Shown: positions 16,602 through 25,860 of the stretch, one piece after another | How the letters are laid out: each line of letters opens with the position of its first letter | How positions within the stretch are numbered: the first letter of the stretch is position 1 | Source of the DNA: Planctomycetota bacterium | GTDB taxonomy: Bacteria; Planctomycetota; UBA1135; UBA2386 | NCBI GenBank assembly: GCA_020638695.1 | Contig: JACKIB010000002.1 | Span: forward strand, 62,001 to 126,000 | Length of the DNA stretch: 64,000 bases | Reading direction: 5' to 3' | Translations under genes and position numbers: made by a program | Notes under the pieces: generated by a model | Database searches by the model: none | The model's input: only the letters and a program-made list of their open reading frames with translations | What the model was told of the DNA's origin: nothing

Positions 16602-17417
16602 GTGCCCCGAAAACCCAGCACCGAACGGCGCCTGATCGAGCTGAACACCGTCCCGGCAGTGGCGGAATCGCTGCGGCCGTACCTCGCGGATTCCAGTTGC
16701 CACGTGGTTGCGAAGGCAGCGGGGAAGGCAGCGGACGAGCGAGTCGAGGAATTGTTGGCGGATTTGGTCACAGCCTTCGAGGACTGGACCGCGCAACCCG
16801 CGCGCCGGGACCCGGGGTGTACCGCCAAGCTCGCGCTACTCGACGCCCTGGACGCCCTACTGCACGACGATCCGGCGCCGTTTCGCACCGGCGCCCGCTG
16901 GGTCCAGCTCGAGCCCGGTCCGGTGCCCACCGACTCCGCCCCGCCGCTGCGAATCCGCGGTGCCGCCGGGCTGGTGCGGCTGCGCACCAGCGACGCGGTC
17001 ACGGTGCTGGCCGAGCACCTGGCGGACAACGCGCAGGTCCAGTCGGCCGCGATCCGCGCGCTGATCGCCTACGGCGACCCGTTCGGTGCTGCGCTGGTGC
17101 GGTTGCGCCTGGCGGTCGGCGTGGACGACGGGGAGGTTCTCACCGACTGTCTGGGGGCGCTGCTCGCCCTCGATCCGGCGGACTCGCTCGAACTGGTGGC
17201 GGGACGGCTGCGGGGGCGCGACCAGCAGGCGGCGCGGGCAGCAGCGCTGGCACTCGCGGAGGTGCGCCCGGAGGGAGCGTTCGCGTTGCTGTGCGAGTTT
17301 CACGCGGCGGCGCTCGGGGACGATCGCGCGGTCGCGCGCACCGCGCTCGCGATGCTGCGCAGCGACGAGGCGGACGCGTTCCTCGCGGCCACGGACCCGG
17401 CGAACCGGGACGCCTGA
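16602..17417 (+). CDS. HEAT-like repeat protein
   Basis: 271 residues with no signal peptide. From about residue 110 there are repeating helical pairs (LRIRGAAGLVRLRTSDAVTVLAEHL, VQSAAIRALIAYGDP, VLTDCLGALLALDPADSLELV, RAAALALAEVRPEGAFALL), the pattern of HEAT or PBS-lyase-type repeats that serve as protein scaffolds. The first 100 residues are charged and helical without repeat signature. The start is a GTG at 16602 (VPRKPSTERRLIELN); a TTG at 16566 in frame is less likely. Function unknown. Confidence 0.75.
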   Translation: MPRKPSTERRLIELNTVPAVAESLRPYLADSSCHVVAKAAGKAADERVEELLADLVTAFEDWTAQPARRDPGCTAKLALLDALDALLHDDPAPFRTGARWVQLEPGPVPTDSAPPLRIRGAAGLVRLRTSDAVTVLAEHLADNAQVQSAAIRALIAYGDPFGAALVRLRLAVGVDDGEVLTDCLGALLALDPADSLELVAGRLRGRDQQAARAAALALAEVRPEGAFALLCEFHAAALGDDRAVARTALAMLRSDEADAFLAATDPANRDA

Positions 17418-17612
17418 GCTGCAGGGGCCGCGGATCGTGCTGGTACGCGAAGACTCTCCGGCACCTTCCAGGACACCTGGGTGGCTGGCTCTCCAGCGGA
17501 GCAGCGGCACCGGAAGTTCCAACACGCAAGCGGCCGAGGCCTCATGGCGGCGCGCAGCGCTCACCCAAGGCCTTGGGTTCGGACTTGGCCGCGATAGGCC
17601 GTAGGGGCGGAA

Positions 17613-17633
17613 CCACCCGCGTCCAGCGGGTGG
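17613..17633. terminator. Hairpin in convergent intergenic region
   Basis: CCACCCGC and GCGGGTGG form a perfect 8 bp stem with a GTCCA loop, between the end of the HEAT gene (17417) and the end of the minus-strand beta-propeller gene (17698). A symmetric hairpin between converging genes could end both transcripts, though neither side has a T tract. Confidence 0.45.
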
Positions 17634-17697
17634 CGTGGCCGCAGCTGCGGGTCGCGACCAGGGGAGCCCCAGTGGACGCGGCGACCCCGACTGCCCG

Positions 17698-18921
17698 CTA
17701 CCGCTTGCGCTGCGGGTCCGGCGCCGCGGCCTTGGCGTCGGCCTTGGCCACCTGGCGCAGGACGGCAAAGTCCCCACCGTTCCACGCCTGGCAGAACAAG
17801 GTGACGAGGCCGTCCTCGACCGTCGGGAAGACGTTGTGCAGGTGGACGAACTTGTCGAGACCGAGCTCGTCGCGCGGCTTGATGGTCGACACGACCTTCA
17901 GGGTCTTCATGTCGACGATGTAGATGCTCGCCCCGCGATCCTTGCTCCTGGTCGGCTTGTCGAGCGACGCAGCGACGCCGTAGAGCTTGCCGCGAAGCAC
18001 GAAGAACTCGAAGTCGCACGGCCGCGAACCGTCAGGCAGCGGGAACATCCCGGTGAACGTGGTATCGGGCTTGTAGGTGTGGATCCGCGCGAACTGGCGC
18101 CCCGACACGTAGATCAGGTTCTCCAGGATGGTGATGCCGTGATTGGTGCCGAACTTCCCCGGCTCGATCTTGCGGGTGGGTCCACCGAAGATCTGCCCGG
18201 TCCAGGCCGCGCGGTCGAGGTCGTAGGACATCACGTACTTCGATGCGTAGCCGTCGGTGACCCACAGCTTGCCGTCGAGGTAGGCGGTGTCGGTCGGCGC
18301 GTACGCAGCGCCATCGGAGTACGGCTTCACGGTCGGCTTCGGCACCACGTGCACCACCTTGCCGTCGACGTCGGTGAGGAACACCCGCGCCCCACGCTCG
18401 GCTGGCCAGGCGATCCGCGCCTGGCCCTTGTGGACGAAGAACGTCGCGTTGTGCAGGTTCAGACGCCGCATCGCCGGATCGGTGGGCAGCAGCACGATCT
18501 TGCTGCGATCGCGCTGGATCCGGAGGATCCCCGCCCCCTGCAGGTGCCAGTACACCTCGCCCTTGCCGGGGCGGTAGTCGTACGCGAATCCACCGTGTGC
18601 ACACTCGAGGATCGACCGCTTGCGCTTGCCGTCGTGCGGATTGGCGGCGAACACCTCCTTGGGTAGGCGGTCCGCGGTCACCTGCACCGAGAACGCGAGA
18701 TCGCCGTCGCCACTGCGACCGCCGACGACCCGGCGCTCCGCGCTGACGCGTTGGTTGCGCCCTAGCGCGAGCACGTCATCGATGGTCCACACGCGCCCAG
18801 CGTCCGCGTGGTGGTGCAGGTGCTCCGCATCGTGCGGGTGCGGGTGGTCGCCTTGCTGGGCGCGCAGGGGCCCGAGCACGGCGGCGGTGACGAGGATCAC
18901 GACTCCACGGCGATTCGGCAT
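17698..18921 (-). CDS. Secreted beta-propeller-like protein with His-rich N-terminus
   Basis: 407 residues. A signal peptide (MPNRRGVVILVTAAVLGPLRA) precedes a histidine cluster (HPHPHDAEHLHHHADAG, about residues 26-42) that could bind Zn, Cu or Ni. The rest is made of repeated beta segments typical of six-bladed or NHL-type propellers (GARVFLTDVDGKVVHVV, DTAYLDGKLWVTDGYASKYVMSYD, NLIYVSGRQFARIHTYKP, GASIYIVDMKTLKVVSTIK). No catalytic residues are recognisable. A role in binding or sensing outside the cytoplasm is inference. It stands alone, divergent from the thiolase. Confidence 0.75.
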   Translation of the reverse strand: MPNRRGVVILVTAAVLGPLRAQQGDHPHPHDAEHLHHHADAGRVWTIDDVLALGRNQRVSAERRVVGGRSGDGDLAFSVQVTADRLPKEVFAANPHDGKRKRSILECAHGGFAYDYRPGKGEVYWHLQGAGILRIQRDRSKIVLLPTDPAMRRLNLHNATFFVHKGQARIAWPAERGARVFLTDVDGKVVHVVPKPTVKPYSDGAAYAPTDTAYLDGKLWVTDGYASKYVMSYDLDRAAWTGQIFGGPTRKIEPGKFGTNHGITILENLIYVSGRQFARIHTYKPDTTFTGMFPLPDGSRPCDFEFFVLRGKLYGVAASLDKPTRSKDRGASIYIVDMKTLKVVSTIKPRDELGLDKFVHLHNVFPTVEDGLVTLFCQAWNGGDFAVLRQVAKADAKAAAPDPQRKR

Positions 18922-19115
18922 GGCGGCACAACGTACCCGTTCGCCCGAGCAACCCCGGGAGAATCGCCGGGAGCCTGCGACACGGACACCGGATTCCTAC
19001 CGCTCCCACCGATCTCTCCCTGGCTCGAATCCGGGCACACGCAATCGGGCCACGGCTTTGACAGCCACCTGGCCTCCGGCGAGGATCTCGGAAAAAGCCT
19101 CCCCTGCGACCCGCC

Positions 19116-20306
19116 GTGGCCTTCCGCAACACCTTCATCCCCTATCGGGCCTACTGGTCCTCCGCGTTCTGCCGCTGGCAGGGTGCGCTTGCCAACTCCA
19201 ACTCCCTCGAACTCGTGGCCGCCACGGCCAAGCGGTTCCTGCACAGCCGCCAGATCGAGCCGGGCGGGATCGAATCCCTGCACCTCGGCTTCACGGTGCC
19301 GCAGAAGCAGAGCTTCTACGGAGCCCCCTGGGTCGCCGCCATGGCCGGCCTCGAGGGCATCACCGGGCCGGTGCTGGCGCAAGCCTGCGCGACCTCGGCG
19401 CGGGTCGTCGCGTCGGCGGCGGGATCGCTGGAGACCGGCAGCGACGCCTGCATCCTGGCGTTGGCCGCGGATCGGACCAGCAACGGCCCGCAACTGCTCT
19501 ACCCCAACCCGAAGGGGATCGGCGGCATGGCCGACGTAGAGGCGTGGGTTTGGGACAACTTCAACAAGGACCCGAACACCGGGCAAGCGATGCTGGCCAC
19601 CGCCGAGAACGTCGCTCAGGCGGCCGGCATCACCCGCGAAGAACAGGACGAGCTCACCCTGCTGCGCAACGAACAGTACCAAGAGGCGCTGCGCGATGAC
19701 CGCGCATTCCAGCGCCGCTACATGTTCCCGGTCGAAATCGGCAGCGGTAAGCACACCAAGACCGTCGACGCCGACGAGGGTGTGTTCCCGACCACTCGGG
19801 AGGGCCTGGCGAAGCTGCGGCCGGTGCGGGAGGGGGGAACGGTGACGTTCGGCGGCCAGACCTATCCAGCCGACGGACACGCCGGGATGGTGCTGTGCAC
19901 GGAGGAACGCGCGGCATCGATGTCGGCCGACCCCGCGGTGCGCATCCAGGTGCTGGCCAGCGGCACCGCGCGGGTCGAGAAGGCACACATGCCGATGGCC
20001 GTGGTACCCGCGGCCGAGCGCGCGGTCGGTGCGGCGGGGATCAAGTTCGCGGACCTGCAGGCGATCAAGACCCACAACCCGTTCGCGGTCAACGACCTCT
20101 ACTTCAGCAAGAAGTGCGGCATCCCGCTCGACAACGTCAACCGATTCGGCTCACCCCTGATCTACGGACACCCACAGGGACCGACCGGTATGCGCGTGCT
20201 GATCGAGCTGATCGAGCAGCTGGTGGTGGAGGGTGGCGGCTACGGGCTGTTCAGCGGCTGCGCTGCAGGGGACACCGCGATGGCGCTAGTGGTCCGCGTC
20301 GGTTAG
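19116..20306 (+). CDS. Thiolase (acetyl-CoA C-acyltransferase family)
   Basis: 396 residues with the thiolase active site: nucleophilic Cys in AQACATSARV (about residue 91), His in THNPFAVND, GHPQGPTGMR in place of the usual GHPxGxxG, and the second catalytic Cys in FSGCAAGDTAMA. It catalyses thiolytic cleavage or Claisen condensation of acyl-CoAs; direction and chain length cannot be told from sequence. The N-terminus lacks the usual R-T-P-x-G motif, so it is a divergent thiolase, closer to unassigned acetyl-CoA acetyltransferases than to PhaA/AtoB. GTG at 19116 (MAFRNTFIPY) is the start. Confidence 0.85.
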   Translation: MAFRNTFIPYRAYWSSAFCRWQGALANSNSLELVAATAKRFLHSRQIEPGGIESLHLGFTVPQKQSFYGAPWVAAMAGLEGITGPVLAQACATSARVVASAAGSLETGSDACILALAADRTSNGPQLLYPNPKGIGGMADVEAWVWDNFNKDPNTGQAMLATAENVAQAAGITREEQDELTLLRNEQYQEALRDDRAFQRRYMFPVEIGSGKHTKTVDADEGVFPTTREGLAKLRPVREGGTVTFGGQTYPADGHAGMVLCTEERAASMSADPAVRIQVLASGTARVEKAHMPMAVVPAAERAVGAAGIKFADLQAIKTHNPFAVNDLYFSKKCGIPLDNVNRFGSPLIYGHPQGPTGMRVLIELIEQLVVEGGGYGLFSGCAAGDTAMALVVRVG

Positions 20307-20379
20307 TCTCGTCCGCCCCATGCGCGGCATCGCGACAACCTGCGGAGTTGCTGCTGCTGGCCCGGAGGCCTGCGCTTAG

Positions 20380-20925
20380 GTGCCCGCGGAATCGTCACGC
20401 GCATTGGTGGACAGCTTCGGTGGCGAGTACGCCCGCTACCGTGCCACCGCCGAGGGCGCACTCGCCCAAGTGCGGGACGACGCGTTCTTCGCCACACTCG
20501 ACCCCACGGCCAACTCGATCGCGGTGCTGGTGAAGCACGTCGGGGGCAATCTGCGATCCCGCTTCACCGATTTCCTCGACAGCGACGGAGAGAAGTCGTG
20601 GCGGGACCGCGACAACGAGTTCGTCGCCGATGGCCAGGAGCGCAAACGATTGATGGACGAGATCTGGCAGCCCGGCTGGGCGGCAGTGGAGCAAACCGTC
20701 GCCACGTTGTGCGATGCGGATCTCGTGCGCTCGGTGACGATCCGCGGCAAGCCGTTGTCGGTCGCCGAAGCGCTGTGCCGCTCGGTGGCCCACACGGCGA
20801 CGCACGTCGGTCAGATCGTGCTGCTCGCCAAGCACGCCGCCGGTCCAGCATGGCATACGCTCAGCATCGCGCGCGGTGAATCCGCCACCTACAACCGGAA
20901 CCCGACGCGCGAGCGCCGGCCGTAG
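20380..20925 (+). CDS. DinB-superfamily protein (DUF1572-like)
   Basis: 181 residues forming a predicted four-helix bundle. The conserved histidines of the DinB/DUF1572 family are present in VKHVGGNLRSR (about residue 54) and in HTATHVGQIVLLAKH (about 145-158). In relatives they hold a divalent metal, and some members are thiol-dependent transferases; the reaction here is unknown. The start is a GTG at 20380. It lies between the thiolase and an RNA methyltransferase on the same strand with short gaps. Confidence 0.8.
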   Translation: MPAESSRALVDSFGGEYARYRATAEGALAQVRDDAFFATLDPTANSIAVLVKHVGGNLRSRFTDFLDSDGEKSWRDRDNEFVADGQERKRLMDEIWQPGWAAVEQTVATLCDADLVRSVTIRGKPLSVAEALCRSVAHTATHVGQIVLLAKHAAGPAWHTLSIARGESATYNRNPTRERRP

Positions 20926-20961
20926 CCCGCCGCGGAGAGCCTCGCCGCGGGGCACGTGCCA

Positions 20962-22149
20962 ATGCAGCCACCTGACCCCCGGACCGGATCGCTGGAGGTA
21001 TTCGCGGTGTGCCTCCCCGGTGTGGAGCACCTACTCGCCAGCGAGCTGCGTGCAGCGGGAATCGCTGCGGCACCGGAGGTGCTGGCTGGCGGCGTGGCGT
21101 TCGCCGGCGGCTGGAGCGAGGTCTACCGCGCCAACCTGGAATCCGGCCTCGCCAGCCACGTGCTGGTGCGGATCGCCGAGTTCGGTGCCCGCAGCCTCGC
21201 AGACCTCGACCAGCGCGGGGCGCGCGTCCCCTGGCGGGACTGGCTGCCGCACGGCACCGCGTTCGAAGTCCGCGCCCACTGCCGGCGGTCGCGCATCTAC
21301 CACTCCGGTGCCGCGGAGCAGCGGATCCACGCGCATCTGGCCGCACAGCTCGGTACGGCGAGTGCCGCCGAGCCCGTGCGGGTCCGGGTACGGATCCACG
21401 ACAACCGCTGCCGCATCTCGCTCGACACGACCGGCACCGCCCTGCACCGCCGCGGTTGGCGGCTCGAACCGGGGCGTGCGCCACTGCGCGAAGACCTGGC
21501 GCACGCCTTGCTGTTGGTATCGGGGTGGGATCGTCGCTCGACGCTGATCGATCCATTCGTCGGATCGGGAACGATCCTGATAGAAGCCGCGGCCCTGGCC
21601 CGCAACCTGCCGCCAGGGCGTGGGCGCGGGTTCGCGTTCGAGCAATTCACCAGCCACGACGCGGCACTTTGGACACGCGTGCGAGAAAGCGCGAACGCGC
21701 GCGAGCGCGCCGGGTTGGAGTTCCGAATCCTCGGCCGCGATCGCGACGCAGGGGCGATCGCCGCGGCCCGGGCCAATGCCATGCGCGCCGGTGTGGCGGC
21801 AGACCTCGACTTGGCGGTCGCCCGCCTGTCCGAACTCGACCCGACCGGATGGAGCGGCCGCGGCGCGGTGGTGACCAATCCGCCATATGGCCTTCGCCTG
21901 GGCAGTGCCGCACGACTCCCCACGCTGTACCGCAGTCTGGGCCGCATTCTCGCGGCGCGCCCCGTTGGCTGGGACGTGACGCTCGCTGCGGCCGATCGCC
22001 GGCTCGCGCTGCGCACCGGTCTCGAACTGACCAGTGCGCTTCTGGTGGACAGCGGTGGCACCAAGATCCGCGCCCTGACGACCCACGCTGCGGGCGATTC
22101 GGACCGACCGCCAGCACCCGCGCCGCACCCGCGCGACGGCAACGATTAA
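20962..22149 (+). CDS. THUMP-domain RNA N2-guanine methyltransferase (RlmL/Trm14-like)
   Basis: 395 residues. The N-terminus (VCLPGVEHLLASELRAAGI) is typical of RlmL/YpsC-type enzymes and is followed by a THUMP-like RNA-binding region (about 60-165) ending IHDNRCRISLDTTGTALHRRGWR. The Rossmann domain follows with LIDPFVGSGTILIEAA (SAM binding) and the NPPY catalytic motif (VVTNPPYGLRLG), which marks base-N methylation. Such enzymes make m2G in 23S rRNA or tRNA. E. coli RlmL also carries a fused RlmK domain, which is absent here. Start ATG at 20962; GTG at 20956 is equally possible. Confidence 0.88.
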   Translation: MQPPDPRTGSLEVFAVCLPGVEHLLASELRAAGIAAAPEVLAGGVAFAGGWSEVYRANLESGLASHVLVRIAEFGARSLADLDQRGARVPWRDWLPHGTAFEVRAHCRRSRIYHSGAAEQRIHAHLAAQLGTASAAEPVRVRVRIHDNRCRISLDTTGTALHRRGWRLEPGRAPLREDLAHALLLVSGWDRRSTLIDPFVGSGTILIEAAALARNLPPGRGRGFAFEQFTSHDAALWTRVRESANARERAGLEFRILGRDRDAGAIAAARANAMRAGVAADLDLAVARLSELDPTGWSGRGAVVTNPPYGLRLGSAARLPTLYRSLGRILAARPVGWDVTLAAADRRLALRTGLELTSALLVDSGGTKIRALTTHAAGDSDRPPAPAPHPRDGND

Positions 22150-22300
22150 GATTCGCGGTGCGCCTCCGCGACCCGGTCCGCAACAGCCCCGAAACGCACG
22201 GTAGCACCGTTCCTTCGCACGACTGGGCCGCCCCCACCGGATCCGGTACACCCCTCGGGTCCGCGGCACGCTGCGGGTATCCTCACCGCACGACACTGCG

Positions 22301-22909
22301 ATGAACGCCAAGTCTCCCACGCCCCGCGGCCACTGGACCCCGCGCGCCGCCCTGCTGCTGCTGTTGGCGACCGCGTGTTCGCATGGCAGCAGCGGATCGA
22401 GCACGCCGCAGCTCGACACGCAGATCATCGAGTTCTCGCTGGGCCACATCGTCACCCGACGCATCCACCAGGACGTGTTCGAACCGACGGTGATCGAGGC
22501 GATCAACAACCCGTTTCGCGCCCTGAGCGCCACCCCGCCGCCACCCGAAGCGTGCGTCGAGGTGGTATCGGTGACCGGCGACCTCAGCGCGGGTTTCGAC
22601 TGGCGACTTCGGCTCACCGAGTGCATCGACGCCAACGGAGTGACCCGCAAATTCAGCGGCGCGATCACCCTGCACGGCGATCCGCTGAACGGCTTCGACT
22701 ACACCGGTAGCTACGAGGGCATCCTGTCGGTCGAGTGGAGCGAGGATCCCGACGGCGGCCGCGCGGCGGAAGCGGCGAAGCTCAACGCCGAGGCGAACAC
22801 GGTCACGGTCAAGGGTGTGTGGCGGCTGAGCAACAGCGCGCGGGGCGAACTGCAGGGGACGGCGTTCTACTCCTCCGGCTGGGTGACCCAACTGAAGGAG
22901 TACGAGTAG
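22301..22909 (+). CDS. Predicted lipoprotein, unknown function
   Basis: 202 residues with a lipoprotein signal (RAALLLLLATAC, lipobox ending at Cys27) followed by a Ser/Gly linker. The mature part is beta-rich, with two cysteines (ACVEVVSV and LTECIDANG) and repeated short strands (SGAITLHGDPLNGFDYTGSYEG, GELQGTAFYSSGW) resembling a small beta-barrel or lipocalin-like fold, but I cannot name a family. The ATG at 22301 gives the lipobox at the right distance. It stands alone ahead of ppx/gppA. Confidence 0.72.
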   Translation: MNAKSPTPRGHWTPRAALLLLLATACSHGSSGSSTPQLDTQIIEFSLGHIVTRRIHQDVFEPTVIEAINNPFRALSATPPPPEACVEVVSVTGDLSAGFDWRLRLTECIDANGVTRKFSGAITLHGDPLNGFDYTGSYEGILSVEWSEDPDGGRAAEAAKLNAEANTVTVKGVWRLSNSARGELQGTAFYSSGWVTQLKEYE

Positions 22910-23113
22910 CCGCGGAGGTGGGTGCGTGCGCGCTTGACGGAGGTCCGGGACGCGGTGACGATCTCGCGAGCCGCGACCTCTGCGGCCCGTGACCGAGTCT
23001 CGTCCGATGCGCCGCCAGCTGTCGAATCCCGGAGGCCGCCGGCATCCGCTGTTCGACGGCGCAATGGCTGAGTTCCAGGGGACGGGGCTCCCGACGACGA
23101 ACCGCGCACACCG

Positions 23114-24658
23114 GTGACCAACAACAGCAGGTCCAAGAGCTCGCCGAACGAAGCCGAGCTGCCGAACGACGCGGCCGAGCAGTCGGTGGCGGCCATCGAC
23201 CTCGGGTCCAACAGCTTCCATCTGGTGATCGGTCGGGTGACCCACGGGCACATCACGATCATCGATCGACTGCGTGACCCGGTGCGCTTGGCCGCGGGCT
23301 TGGACGACAGTGGGCGCCTGGACGAGGAGGTGGTCGAACGCGCAATCGCCAGCCTCGAGCGGTTCGGGCAGCGCATCCAGAACGTGCCGCGGCAGAACAT
23401 CCGCGCGGTCGGCACCAACACTCTGCGGCGGATCCGCCACGCCCCGGGACACTTCCTGAGCCGCGCACGCCGAGCGCTCGGCGTGCCGATCGAAGTGCTC
23501 CCGGGGCCGGAAGAAGCCCGGCTGATCTACCTGGGGGTCGCACACGACCTATCGGACGACGCCGGCCGACGGCTGGTGATCGACATCGGCGGTGGCAGCA
23601 CCGAGTTGGTGCTCGGCGAGCGCTTCGAGCCGGCGCTGGTCGACAGCCTGCAAATGGGCTGCGTCAGCTACATGCGGTTCTTTCCGGATGGCAAGATCAC
23701 CGCGCGCGCATTCAAGAACGCCGATACCGCCGCCCGCCTCGAGTTGCACCCGATCGAGGCAGTGTACCGCAAGACCAGCTGGGTGGAGTGCATCGGCGCT
23801 TCGGGCACCATCCGCGCCTGCGCGGCGATCCTCGAGGCCAACCGCTGGAGCGAGGGCGCCATCACACTGGAAGGTCTGCGACGGCTGCGCAAGGCGATCG
23901 TCGCCGCCGGTCAAACCGACGCGATCGCGCTCGAAGGACTGAGCACCCCGGACCGCGCCGCGGTGCTGCCAGCTGGCGTAGCGGTGCTCGAGGCACTGTT
24001 CCGCAGCTTACGCATCGAGCGCATGCTGGCGTCGGAGTTCGCCCTCCGCGAAGGACTGCTGTACGACCTGGTGGGTCGCATCGGGCACGAGGACGTGCGC
24101 GAGCGCACGATCCTGGCGATGAGTGCCCGCTACCAGGTCGACCGCGACCAGGCGTTGCGGGTCGAGAACACCGCGATGTCCCTGTTCCGCGCGGTGCGCC
24201 AGGACTGGAGCCTCGACCCGCAGAGCGCCCGCTCCCTGGCCTGGGCCTGCGCCCTGCACGAAATCGGGCTGACGATCAGCCACGCCGGGTACCACAAGCA
24301 CGGCCACTACCTGCTGGCGAACTCGAGCATGCCTGGGTTCTCCCGTGAAGATCAGTCCCTGCTCGCCACGCTGGTGCGCGGCCACCGCCGGCGACTGCCG
24401 ACCGAGTTGTTCGATGCGCTGCCGCCGTTCCACCGCGAACAAGCGTGGAAGCTGTGCCTGCTGCTGCGGCTAGCCGCCCGCCTGAATCGCGGGCGGAGCC
24501 ACCGCGGCCTGCCGAAGCTCGAAGTGCGGGGTCGCGAGCGCGGGCTGATCCTCGAGTTCCCCGAAGGCTGGCTGGAGCGACACCCGCTGACTCGCGCCGA
24601 CATGGAGAGTGAGCGGCTGCGGCTGCGCAAGGGCGGGTTCGAACTCAAGGTGAAGTAG
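23114..24658 (+). CDS. Exopolyphosphatase / pppGpp phosphohydrolase (Ppx/GppA)
   Basis: 514 residues. The ASKHA ATPase fold is shown by phosphate motif VAAIDLGSNSFHLVIG (about 27-42), AVGTNTLRRI, the second phosphate loop LVIDIGGGSTELVLG, and IGASGTIRA. The C-terminal third carries an HD-like helical domain with ALHEIGLTISHAGYHKHGHYLLANS. These enzymes cleave terminal phosphate from polyphosphate and/or convert pppGpp to ppGpp, and sequence alone does not decide which. Start GTG at 23114. The 204 nt upstream region shows no recognisable element. Confidence 0.92.
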   Translation: MTNNSRSKSSPNEAELPNDAAEQSVAAIDLGSNSFHLVIGRVTHGHITIIDRLRDPVRLAAGLDDSGRLDEEVVERAIASLERFGQRIQNVPRQNIRAVGTNTLRRIRHAPGHFLSRARRALGVPIEVLPGPEEARLIYLGVAHDLSDDAGRRLVIDIGGGSTELVLGERFEPALVDSLQMGCVSYMRFFPDGKITARAFKNADTAARLELHPIEAVYRKTSWVECIGASGTIRACAAILEANRWSEGAITLEGLRRLRKAIVAAGQTDAIALEGLSTPDRAAVLPAGVAVLEALFRSLRIERMLASEFALREGLLYDLVGRIGHEDVRERTILAMSARYQVDRDQALRVENTAMSLFRAVRQDWSLDPQSARSLAWACALHEIGLTISHAGYHKHGHYLLANSSMPGFSREDQSLLATLVRGHRRRLPTELFDALPPFHREQAWKLCLLLRLAARLNRGRSHRGLPKLEVRGRERGLILEFPEGWLERHPLTRADMESERLRLRKGGFELKVK

Positions 24659-24672
24659 CTTCGACCCGTCGG

Positions 24673-25809
24673 CTACCGCGCAGCGTGCGGGGTCGCCGAC
24701 CCGGCGCACACGGCTCGATACAGCGCTTCGGTCTGTTCGCCCATCCGCGTCACGTCGAACAGGTCGCGGGCCCGTTCCGATCCGGCAGCGCCGAGTCGCG
24801 CGGCCAACGATGCGTCGACGACCAGGCTCTGCACCGCCGCGCGCAGTCCCTCGACATCCCCCGGTTCGACGTGCAGCCCGGAGACTCCGCTTTCCAGTAC
24901 CTCGCGCATGCCGCCGACGCGCGACGCGATGCACGGCACGCCGCTGGCCATGGCTTCGAGCAGGGCCACTCCCAGCCCTTCGTAGCGGGACGGCAAGCAA
25001 AACGCATCGGCCGCGGCGAGGGCCTCCTGGACGTAGTCGATTCGCCCGGGGATCCGCACCTCGATACCACTCGATAGCTCCGCCGCCCGCGCCTGAAGCG
25101 CCGCACGCTCGGGCCCGTCTCCGCCGAACAGCCACACCAGCCGCTTCCCGCTCGGCAGGTCGAGGCCAGCCAGCGCCTCGAGGAGCACCTCGTGGGCTTT
25201 GCGGCGGTGCAGCGACGCATTGGTCACGCCGAAGAACGTCGCCGCATCGAGCCCGAGGCGCGCGCGTGCCGCAGCCCGTCGCTCCGGAGCGCGGAGCGAT
25301 GCGAGCTCGCGGGTCGCCACGCCTTCGTGGATCAGGTGGACCCGCCCCGGGTCGACCCCAACCGCCAGCACCGCGTCGCGCACCCCCGCCGAGATCACCA
25401 CCACGGCGGACACAGCGCGACCGTAGATCCACCGGCGGAACGGGGTGTTGCCGATCGGGTAGTCCATGCGCCGCGTCACAACCCGGGGCGGAAGTGCGTT
25501 GCGGCGCCCGAACAACGTCGCCAGCGCACCGATCTTGTGGCTCCGGGAGCACGCCAGGTGCACCAGATCGGGACGCACTTCATCGATGCGGCGCCGAAGC
25601 CGGCGCGCGGCGATCAGGTCGTAGTTGCCGCGAAACCGCAGCTCGGTCCACGGGATCTCGAGCTGCTCGGCGCAGCCGCGGAAGCTGGCGCGCGGATCGA
25701 GTACCATGTGTTGCTCGTGGCCGCCCGCCTGCAGGTGCCGGACGGTCGCGAGGAGCTGATTCTCGCCCCCCGAGAAGCCCCGTTCCGCGAGGACGTGGAG
25801 GATCCGCAT
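24673..25809 (-). CDS. Family 4 glycosyltransferase (GT-B)
   Basis: 378 residues. The N-terminal MRILHVLAERGFSGGENQLL is the Gly-rich loop of GT4 enzymes. The nucleotide-sugar half has VTNASLHRRKAHEVLLEAL, LVWLFGGDGPERAAL, and the E-x7-E block (PSRYEGLGVALLEAMASGVPCIAS). It probably adds a sugar to an envelope glycan or lipid at the cytoplasmic face. It follows the CgeB-like glycosyltransferase by 51 nt on the same strand and likely shares its transcript, suggesting one glycan pathway. Confidence 0.9.
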   Translation of the reverse strand: MRILHVLAERGFSGGENQLLATVRHLQAGGHEQHMVLDPRASFRGCAEQLEIPWTELRFRGNYDLIAARRLRRRIDEVRPDLVHLACSRSHKIGALATLFGRRNALPPRVVTRRMDYPIGNTPFRRWIYGRAVSAVVVISAGVRDAVLAVGVDPGRVHLIHEGVATRELASLRAPERRAAARARLGLDAATFFGVTNASLHRRKAHEVLLEALAGLDLPSGKRLVWLFGGDGPERAALQARAAELSSGIEVRIPGRIDYVQEALAAADAFCLPSRYEGLGVALLEAMASGVPCIASRVGGMREVLESGVSGLHVEPGDVEGLRAAVQSLVVDASLAARLGAAGSERARDLFDVTRMGEQTEALYRAVCAGSATPHAAR

Positions 25810-25860
25810 CGCCGCGCCGGACCCGCGCCCCTACGCGACCCGTGGGGGTTGGTCCATCGA

